Source of the DNA: Anaerolineales bacterium
GTDB taxonomy: Bacteria; Chloroflexota; Anaerolineae; Anaerolineales; Villigracilaceae
Direction: 5' to 3'
DNA: 19,376 bases
Assembly: GCA_016928525.1 (NCBI GenBank)
Contig: JAFGKO010000244.1
Location: forward strand, 1 to 19,376
The translations under genes were made by a program, and so were the position numbers. A model generated the notes under the pieces. It was not told the DNA's origin. It worked only from the letters and a program-made list of their open reading frames with translations, and searched no databases. This document shows positions 7,607 to 14,018 of the stretch, piece by piece (the first letter of the stretch is position 1; each line of letters opens with the position of its first letter).

Positions 7607-8437
7607 ATGAAGCGCACTTTCTGGATAATGTTATTAGCGTCTGCATTTGTTCTGGCGATGGCGGGTTGCAGCCCCGCATCTACTGCAACGCCTATCCCAT
7701 CCGTCTCGCTGGATGTCGCAGACACTTCTACGCCCGGCCAAGTAAAGGCATCAGCGGTGGTTGTCCCCACACAGGAATCGCGCCTGAGTTTTGTCATTTC
7801 AGGTCTGGTTGAGGATATAACCGTCGCGGAAGGCGACCAAGTCCAGGCAGGACAGGCACTCGTCAAGCTTGATACTTCCGAATTGGAATATGACGTTATT
7901 TCAGCAGAAGCTGCTCTTACCTCGGCAGAAATCGATGCAAAAACGCAAAGACAGCGCGAGAAAAAATTTAATTTCCAAACGTTCAAATTCGTACATGTCA
8001 GTCCACCGGCAGAAAAGATCTTAGCGGCTGATTCCAGAGTAGAACAAAGCCGGTTTGCCTTGGAAGTGGCAAAAGCATCTCTTGCCCAGGGCACACTCCT
8101 GGCGCCCTTCGACGGCACAATTGTAGAGGTCAATATCTCACCCGGCGAATATGTACAGCCTGCCCAGGTGGTCATCGTCCTGGTAAACCTTGAGAATTTG
8201 CAAATTGAAACCACCGACCTGAGCGAACTGGACGTGGCTGCGGTAAAAATCGGCCAACCTGCTACCGTCTATGTTGAAGCACTGAATGAAGAATTTCCCG
8301 GCCAGGTGACGGCCATCTCGCCCGTTTCCAACACGATTGGCGGTGACGTGGTCTTTAAGGTCACCATACAGTTAGATGAACAGCCAAAAGCTTTACTCTG
8401 GGGCATGAGCGCTGATATCGAAATCAATGTAGAGTAG
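7607..8437 (+). CDS. Lipoprotein membrane-fusion (HlyD/MacA-like) adaptor 3
   Basis: A 276-aa lipoprotein adaptor, third of the tandem set. Lipobox MAGC with Cys21, linker TATPIPS, lipoyl halves at about 48-90 and 163-195, and a C-terminal barrel ending in LLWGMSAD. The hairpin region (92-161) is about eight residues longer than in adaptor 2. It carries a basic/aromatic tip (KKFNF near 119-123, FKFVHV near 126-131), while the barrel is strongly conserved. The ATG at 7607 follows GGAG at 7596-7599 at the very end of the previous gene. It is the last gene of the cluster; a strong terminator follows within 75 bases. It probably forms a mixed adaptor ring with the other two, or each adaptor serves one of the three permeases. 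Which is true cannot be read from sequence. Confidence 0.88.
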   Translation: MKRTFWIMLLASAFVLAMAGCSPASTATPIPSVSLDVADTSTPGQVKASAVVVPTQESRLSFVISGLVEDITVAEGDQVQAGQALVKLDTSELEYDVISAEAALTSAEIDAKTQRQREKKFNFQTFKFVHVSPPAEKILAADSRVEQSRFALEVAKASLAQGTLLAPFDGTIVEVNISPGEYVQPAQVVIVLVNLENLQIETTDLSELDVAAVKIGQPATVYVEALNEEFPGQVTAISPVSNTIGGDVVFKVTIQLDEQPKALLWGMSADIEINVE

Positions 8438-8469
8438 GGCGGGATTTTATCCTGTTGTTACTATACAAG

Positions 8470-8510
8470 AAGAGAAGACTTCCCTTGCGCAGTCTTCTCT
8501 TTGATTTTTC
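8470..8510 (+). terminator. Strong Rho-independent terminator of the export cluster
   Basis: AAGAGAAGACT (8470-8480) pairs perfectly with AGTCTTCTCTT (8491-8501), an 11-bp stem with a 10-base loop, followed by TGATTTTT. It ends the export operon. On the minus strand the stem is preceded by T-rich and followed by A-rich sequence, so it is unlikely to serve the convergent chelatase-like gene equally well. Confidence 0.85.
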
Positions 8511-8620
8511 AGCAAGAAATTTAGGTTGGCGAAAAGTAATTGTAAGCTATACTGCCCGACGCAGATATTCATCCTCTAGAGGTAAGTGATAGCCATTTAA
8601 AGTCGTACTTAATCCTCTAA

Positions 8621-9844
8621 TCACTCCATGAAGGGATCAATTTTTTCTTTAATAGCCCGGATCACAATGGGGTCGTCATTCCAGGCACCCAGATCAATTA
8701 CAGGGAAACCTTCAGGATACTCCGCCGCATAAACCAGTTCTGGAATATCATATTGACTGTGAATGGCATTGGCGCTGATGGCAGCTGAGAAAAAAAGGAT
8801 TTTCTCGACACCGTTCTGGAGAAATTGGGTCACTACTTCTGCGGGTTTGGGCTCTTTGAATTCCATCCAGGCCAAGCTTAGATTGTCAGACTGGTAGCCG
8901 TCGGCTGCTAACATGGCCAGCACATCATGCCGAAAGCCAAGTTCCTGCTCAGTTTCTGTCGGCCACTCTACATCCCATTCGTCAGGCTGGCCGTGACCAA
9001 CAAGTAAAATCCCTACTTTGGATTTATCCGTATCGCCAATATTTGCGTTGGCCCTTTGTACAAACATACTCTTCAAAGTCTGAGAGTCATATAAAGGACC
9101 AGTAAATTCCACTGGAATGCCAAAGATTTCTTCGATCTTCAGTTCTTTGATCTGATGCTCTCCCTCGGCAGTGTGATTTGATATGGTAAGGAAAACCTCG
9201 CTTACAATAATTTTACTGGCGCCCTCGTTGAGAGCTTGGATAGCTGCTGCGTCTGGCCTAGGGTTGTCATCCAAAAAGGAAAGATAAAACTTAGTTGTGG
9301 CATCTCCCTCGGTCCGGTACGCCTCTTCGAGCCTTGCAATCATTTGGTAATGCATTTTTCGATGTTCGCTTTTACCAACCTCAAGGTATTTATTCCTGAG
9401 CGCATTAAAGAAAAAAGGTCGTGCAAGCATTGGAATGAAATCAATGCCCTGTTCATCGAATTCATTGAACTGGTTTATCCACCCAATAGGATTATACGTT
9501 TCAGGCTCGCCGTGGGTGAAATAAACGACCGCAGTATGACCCAATCCCGGATCGCCAGGCTCTCTAGTCAATTCAGGCACAGGTCTCGGGTCTTCTCTTG
9601 CTAGAATGACCTTCGTCATAGCAAGGTGACCAACGACAAACGCACCTAAAGATAGAATGATCGCAATCAAGAGTGACGTCCGTTTAAAGCCGACTATCAA
9701 AGCAACGATCAATACAAAGAAAACGACACAAGTAGCAAATAGGTAGAAACTCATCTGAAGAGGATGCACAGAGAGGTATTGAACAAATAACACCCCCAAT
9801 AAACCTGCCAATGCAACAACGTATAACCACAATAAAGCCTTCAT
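8621..9844 (-). CDS. Membrane-anchored ferrochelatase/CbiX-like protein
   Basis: A 407-aa protein with three N-terminal membrane helices (about 4-22, 31-52 and 58-75) fused to a soluble domain (about 103-407) that resembles class II chelatases. That domain has two related halves. The first opens with VVYFTHGEPETY (106-117) and the second with ILLVGHGQPDEW (279-290), the positions of the metal-binding strand ends in ferrochelatase and sirohydrochlorin chelatases. NEGASKIIVSEVFLTISNHT (206-225) resembles the strand-loop with a catalytic His in that fold. Candidate metal ligands are His111, His224, His230, His284 and His362. Known chelatases are soluble or peripheral, so the membrane anchor is unusual. 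The Lys-Arg pair at 54-55 suggests the loop between helices 2 and 3 is cytoplasmic, which would place the chelatase domain outside. AAGGAT precedes the ATG. No haem or cobalamin genes are nearby, so the tetrapyrrole substrate is unproven. Confidence 0.7.
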   Translation of the reverse strand: MKALLWLYVVALAGLLGVLFVQYLSVHPLQMSFYLFATCVVFFVLIVALIVGFKRTSLLIAIILSLGAFVVGHLAMTKVILAREDPRPVPELTREPGDPGLGHTAVVYFTHGEPETYNPIGWINQFNEFDEQGIDFIPMLARPFFFNALRNKYLEVGKSEHRKMHYQMIARLEEAYRTEGDATTKFYLSFLDDNPRPDAAAIQALNEGASKIIVSEVFLTISNHTAEGEHQIKELKIEEIFGIPVEFTGPLYDSQTLKSMFVQRANANIGDTDKSKVGILLVGHGQPDEWDVEWPTETEQELGFRHDVLAMLAADGYQSDNLSLAWMEFKEPKPAEVVTQFLQNGVEKILFFSAAISANAIHSQYDIPELVYAAEYPEGFPVIDLGAWNDDPIVIRAIKEKIDPFME

Positions 9845-10163
9845 TTATCCACATCCTTTCTTATTTTATTGAAAGCTAAGTGATTTTAGACATCAATCAT
9901 AAAATTTGAAAAAAATTATATCCCGGTTTTTGCATTAAAAAAAGTGATTTTCTTCGGAGCGGGAGGCCAATATTGTCCACAAAAGATAGTAAAATTAGTC
10001 CCTTGGAACTCGAGGTGCTTTGAGGGTTTTGATTTTATTAAAAATTGTAACACTTTGAGACATCCGCCGTCCTGATTAAGAGAGCTACATTCTTACGAAG
10101 CAACGAATTTGAAGCCAAAGCCTGACCAAATTTTATATCACACTACTATTGGAGGAGAGCTTC
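9845..10163. promoter_or_regulatory. Divergent AT-rich intergenic region
   Basis: These 319 bases separate the divergent chelatase-like gene and the PlsY-like operon and should hold both promoters. On the minus strand a TATAAT (plus positions 9915-9920) lies about 70 bases before the chelatase ATG, but no good -35 box accompanies it. On the plus strand only a weak pair is visible, TTGAAG (10109-10114) and TATATC (10134-10139), with a long 19-base spacer. AAGTGATTTT occurs twice (9878-9887 and 9942-9951). No coding sequence or RNA gene was recognised. Confidence 0.4.
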
Positions 10164-10889
10164 ATGAACCCTAGCATTGCAATCCTGTGTGCTATTGTAT
10201 CTTATCTCCTCGGTTCCATTTCATTTGCACGGGTTGTCACGTATTTATGGACATCTGGAAAGCAAAATGTAACCGACCATGAAATTCCTGTTGATGGATC
10301 AGACGAAAGTTATAAGGTTTTATCCATCGGAGCAAACTCGGTCAGTTCTAGCATTGGACCCAAGGCGGGGATGGTGGTCAGTATTTTCGACATCCTAAAA
10401 GTGTTTTTACCAACCCTATTTTTCAAATTGTTTTTTCCCGAACAACCTGCCTATTTCCTTCTCGCTGCAATTTTCGGATTGATAGGTCATGTTTGGCCAA
10501 TCTACTATCGCTTTCATGGCGGCTCTGGGTTCTCAGCCATCATGGGTGGCCTGTTTGTGATCGACTGGCTGGCAGTGCTTGTCACACCCATAGCAGGCCT
10601 GCTGCTGGGGATGCTGGTATTCCGCAATATGATCGTTGCCAGTCTGTCCTGGCTCTGGTTGCTCATTCCCTGGTTATGGTGGCGTAAGGATGGGGATGTG
10701 GCTTATATCTTATACGCTGTTGTTGTAAATATCCTCTTCCTGCTCGCTATGCTGCCTGAATATCAAACTGCGCTGAAATATAAAAAAGAGGGGAAATACA
10801 TTGAGTATGGATTGGGCAATCTGAAATCTAATCCCATGGGCCGCGGGATGTTGAAAATTGCAAAATTCTTTAGGGTGGAGATCAAATGA
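10164..10889 (+). CDS. Divergent PlsY-like membrane protein (glycerol-3-phosphate acyltransferase family)
   Basis: A 241-aa polytopic membrane protein whose segment order follows PlsY, which transfers an acyl group from acyl-phosphate to glycerol-3-phosphate. Residues 13-20 (SYLLGSIS) match the N-terminal helix motif. SIGANS (54-59) sits where PlsY has its Ser-Gly-Asn motif, KAGMVV with FDILK (67-79) matches the next helix, and GHVWPIYYRFHGGSGF (108-123) matches the stretch containing the phosphate-binding GKG-type glycine motif. Here that motif reads GGSG and lacks its lysine. About 20 extra polar residues (31-50) precede the first motif. The enzyme may therefore use a different donor or acceptor, or be inactive. 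The ATG at 10164 is chosen because GGAGG lies at 10151-10155; an upstream TTG at 10149 would overlap that site. It is the first gene of a four-gene operon, with the dikinase gene 23 bases downstream. Confidence 0.75.
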   Translation: MNPSIAILCAIVSYLLGSISFARVVTYLWTSGKQNVTDHEIPVDGSDESYKVLSIGANSVSSSIGPKAGMVVSIFDILKVFLPTLFFKLFFPEQPAYFLLAAIFGLIGHVWPIYYRFHGGSGFSAIMGGLFVIDWLAVLVTPIAGLLLGMLVFRNMIVASLSWLWLLIPWLWWRKDGDVAYILYAVVVNILFLLAMLPEYQTALKYKKEGKYIEYGLGNLKSNPMGRGMLKIAKFFRVEIK

Positions 10890-10912
10890 TCAAGTGATTT
10901 TCGGGAGGGACT

Positions 10913-13258
10913 ATGAAATATATAATTGATCTTAGTCACCGGGGTGTCCCCAAAACCATCGGAAACAAGGCATTGAACCTTCGCCAATTGGCTGAGATTA
11001 GTATTCGGATTCCGAAAACCTATGTTGTGAATTGGGAGGCTTATCGACGCTATCTGGACGATGATGTGAAACTGGTGGATGAATTGCAACGAGAACTTTC
11101 CCACATTCTGAAACCTGGGTCGCTTTATGCCATTCGCTCCTCGGCCAATATCGAGGACAGTCTGGAACGTTCCTTTGCCGGACAGTTCAAATCCGTGCTC
11201 AACGTACAAGGCGTGAATCAGGTCTTCCAGGCAGTTTGGGCTATCTGGGGAACAGTAAAATCGCAAAGCATCCAATCTTATCTGGAAAAACACGGGGTTC
11301 CGGCAAGCAAACTTTTCATGGCAGTCATCATTCAGGAGATGATCACCCCTGTCTGCGCGGGTGTCGCCTTAAGCCGAAACCCTGTCACTGGGGCTGATGA
11401 AGTGGTCGTGGAGGCAGTTGAGGGGTTGGGAGATGCGTTAGTGCAGAGCGGTGTCACGCCTTTCCGCTGGATCAATAAATGGGGCACGTATATCTACAAA
11501 CCAGAAGCGGGTAGCATCCCAACTGCCATCATAGACCAGGTAGTCCAAGAAACACGCATAATTGCAGAAAAACTCAAATCCCACGTGGACCTGGAATGGG
11601 TTTATGATGGAGCTAACCTTTACTGGTTACAAGTGCGTGAAATCACCACCCTCAACCGTCACAATGTGTATTCAAATCATATTTCGAAAGAAATGCTACC
11701 GGGCATAATCAAGCCCCTGATTGGTTCTATCAATATTCCCCTGGTCTGCTCTATGTGGGTGCGCCTGGTGACAGAGATGGTGGGAAGAACAAAGATAAAA
11801 CCGGAAGACCTGGCCAGACCGTTTTATTATCGTGTCTATTTCAACATGGGCACCCTGGGCCAGATATTCCAGGAAGTAGGGATGCCCGCCGATTCCGTCG
11901 AAACGTTGATGGGACTTGTTCCCCCTGGCGCAAACAAGCCTTCCATGAAACCTACCCCGAAGACGCTCTTGCGCCTGCCCAATCTGGCGCTTTTCTTCCT
12001 GGACAAGTGGTCCTTTGAGCCCAAGATGCGCAAAGCGCTTGTGGAAATTCGCCAGCAATTCGACATGGTGAATTACCGGCGTGCAAGCCAGTTGGAGGTC
12101 CCACAATTACTTACGGAGATCGACAGATTGTTCGACATCGCACAAAACGCCGCCTATTACAATATCGTTGGGCCGCTTCTGATGATGATGTACAATCGCG
12201 TTTTAAATAACCAGCTCAAAAAGCTAAATGTGGAGCCTGCCCAGTTCGATTTGATGACAGGAGTACCAGAGATCAATGATTATGATCCAAACCATCATTT
12301 ACACGCTCTGCACAAAAAATTTCTCCACCTGGATGCAGTCAAACAGGAGCAAATCCGGCAAAGTAACTATGATGAATTTTTAAAGTTGCCCGGCGTGGAA
12401 GCGTTCCAACGCGATGTGGTAAATTTCCTGGAGCGCTTTGGACAATTTAGCGACAACGGCAATGACTTCTCTGCCACGCCCTGGCGCGAAACGCCCGACC
12501 TGGTGCTGGATTTGATCGTGAACTTCACACCAACAGCAACAACCTCAGACGCGAAAATCCAGTTTTCTGATTTACAACTGAAGGGATCACAGCGCATTAG
12601 CGTCGGTTTATTCTACCGCCGCGCACGGGAATTCCGCCTGCTTCGTGAACAAATCAGCTCATCCTACACCTACGGGTATGGCCTGTTCCGGTATTATTAC
12701 CTTGCACTCGGGGAACATCTGGTCCGGCGCGGTTTGTTGGACGATCCCCAGGATGTTTTCTACCTTCATGATTCTGAAATTCGCGAACTGGCAACGAATG
12801 AGAATACTGGGATTGACGCGCGCAAGATCGTTTCAAAGCACAAACAGGATATCAAACGGTTTGAACATGTCGCTCTGCCATCTGTCATTTACGGGGATGC
12901 GCCACCCCCAATGGATGATCCATCTCAAGATAAATTGGTTGGCGTACCCACCTCGATCGGCCACTACACCGGCAGAGTCACGGTGGTGCGGGGGCTCAAA
13001 GATTTCAACAAAGTCCAGCAAGGCGACGTGCTGGTCATTCCCTATTCTGACGTAGGTTGGACTCCGCTTTTTGCCCGCGCAGGCGCTGTAGTAGCTGAAT
13101 CGGGCGGGTTGCTTTCTCACAGTTCGATCGTTGCGCGCGAATATAATATCCCGGCGGTTGTCTCAGTTGCTGGCGCAACCCAATTGCAAGACCAAACTCT
13201 CGTTACAGTGAACGGGCACAACGGCGAAGTATTGATTCATAATGAGCGTAAAAATTAG
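10913..13258 (+). CDS. Dikinase-type ATP-dependent phosphotransferase (PEP-synthase-like N domain plus C-terminal phosphohistidine domain)
   Basis: A 781-aa soluble enzyme. The N-terminal ATP-grasp domain (about 1-250) matches PEP synthase/PPDK: GNKALNL with Lys19, IRSSANIEDS (74-83), SFAGQF, AGVALSRNPVTG (149-160) and DLEWVYDGANLYWLQVREIT (226-245). The C-terminal swivelling phosphohistidine domain has GGLLSHSSIVARE with catalytic His736. Between them lie about 400 mostly helical residues, and no PEP/pyruvate TIM barrel follows the His domain, where PEP synthase and PPDK carry it. The order ATP-grasp, middle domain, terminal His domain is that of rifampicin phosphotransferase and PigC-like enzymes. 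These split ATP into AMP and phosphate and put the beta-phosphate on a substrate held by the middle domain. The substrate here is unknown. GGGAGG lies at 10903-10908, upstream of the ATG. The ABC ATPase gene begins nine bases after its stop. Confidence 0.85.
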   Translation: MKYIIDLSHRGVPKTIGNKALNLRQLAEISIRIPKTYVVNWEAYRRYLDDDVKLVDELQRELSHILKPGSLYAIRSSANIEDSLERSFAGQFKSVLNVQGVNQVFQAVWAIWGTVKSQSIQSYLEKHGVPASKLFMAVIIQEMITPVCAGVALSRNPVTGADEVVVEAVEGLGDALVQSGVTPFRWINKWGTYIYKPEAGSIPTAIIDQVVQETRIIAEKLKSHVDLEWVYDGANLYWLQVREITTLNRHNVYSNHISKEMLPGIIKPLIGSINIPLVCSMWVRLVTEMVGRTKIKPEDLARPFYYRVYFNMGTLGQIFQEVGMPADSVETLMGLVPPGANKPSMKPTPKTLLRLPNLALFFLDKWSFEPKMRKALVEIRQQFDMVNYRRASQLEVPQLLTEIDRLFDIAQNAAYYNIVGPLLMMMYNRVLNNQLKKLNVEPAQFDLMTGVPEINDYDPNHHLHALHKKFLHLDAVKQEQIRQSNYDEFLKLPGVEAFQRDVVNFLERFGQFSDNGNDFSATPWRETPDLVLDLIVNFTPTATTSDAKIQFSDLQLKGSQRISVGLFYRRAREFRLLREQISSSYTYGYGLFRYYYLALGEHLVRRGLLDDPQDVFYLHDSEIRELATNENTGIDARKIVSKHKQDIKRFEHVALPSVIYGDAPPPMDDPSQDKLVGVPTSIGHYTGRVTVVRGLKDFNKVQQGDVLVIPYSDVGWTPLFARAGAVVAESGGLLSHSSIVAREYNIPAVVSVAGATQLQDQTLVTVNGHNGEVLIHNERKN

Positions 13259-13267
13259 GAGAAAACC

Positions 13268-14017
13268 ATGCCTGTCTTGGAAGCCAAGGATCTACGGAAA
13301 GAATACAGATTAGGACAACATCTGGTTAAAGCGCTTACAGGAGTTAACTTTCAGGTTGAGGAGGGTGAGTTCGTGGCGATCATGGGCCCATCAGGGAGCG
13401 GAAAATCTACACTATTACATTTGCTAGGTGGTCTGGACTCGCCCACAGAAGGGAATATCACACTGGCGGAACACTCACTGGCAAAATTATCTGAGTACAA
13501 AGCCACGCTAGTCCGGCGCCACAATGTTGGTTTTGTTTTCCAATTTTTTAATTTATTACCCACACTGACAGCAGAGGAAAACGTTCTGCTGCCAATCATT
13601 ATTGATGGGAAGAATCCTCGCAAGTATGAAGAACAATTGACCAACCTGTTGGATCTGGTAGGTCTGCTCGATCGCCGGACGCATAAACCCGATCAGTTAT
13701 CAGGTGGTGAACAGCAGCGCGTGGCAATTGCCAGGGCGCTGATCACCCAACCTGCTATTCTGCTAGCGGACGAGCCTACAGGCAACCTGGACACCAAGAC
13801 TGGCACCGCCATTATGGAATTGCTCCGTCGTTCGTGTGACGAACTCAATCAAACCGTTATCGTTGTAACCCACGATCCTAAAGCGGCTGCATTTGCAAAC
13901 CGAGTCATTTTTTTACGAGACGGGGATATTGTAGAGGAATTACGCCCGGGAAGAGAACAGGCCTTGTCAAAACGACTGCGAAGTATTATGAGCACCATGG
14001 AGAGGCTGGAATCCTGA
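13268..14017 (+). CDS. ABC transporter ATP-binding protein, LolD type (second exporter)
   Basis: A 249-aa ATPase with Walker A GPSGSGKS (40-47), Gln92 in the Q-loop (VFQFF), signature LSGGE (144-148), Walker B ending LLADEP (165-170) and H-loop His202 in VTHDP. It is closely related in layout to the ATPase at 5160-5846 but has about 20 extra basic residues at the C-terminus (228-249). GGAG lies just upstream of the ATG. Its TGA stop is separated by a single base from the start of the permease gene, so the two are almost certainly translated together and form one transporter. It powers the two-module FtsX-type permease. Its operon partners, not homology, suggest a lipid-like or modified substrate. 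Confidence 0.93.
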   Translation: MPVLEAKDLRKEYRLGQHLVKALTGVNFQVEEGEFVAIMGPSGSGKSTLLHLLGGLDSPTEGNITLAEHSLAKLSEYKATLVRRHNVGFVFQFFNLLPTLTAEENVLLPIIIDGKNPRKYEEQLTNLLDLVGLLDRRTHKPDQLSGGEQQRVAIARALITQPAILLADEPTGNLDTKTGTAIMELLRRSCDELNQTVIVVTHDPKAAAFANRVIFLRDGDIVEELRPGREQALSKRLRSIMSTMERLES

Positions 14018-14018
14018 C

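Noticed and set aside
8573..8582. Palindrome CCTCTAGAGG downstream of the chelatase-like gene
   Set aside because: Only ten bases with no loop or T-tract; chance or a minor structure is enough to explain it.
9236..9604. Open frame antisense to the chelatase-like gene
   Set aside because: No domain and no ribosome-binding site; it lies wholly within a gene with recognisable fold motifs.
10913..13258. Phosphoenolpyruvate synthase (ppsA)
   Set aside because: No C-terminal PEP/pyruvate barrel follows the phosphohistidine domain, so PEP formation is not supported.
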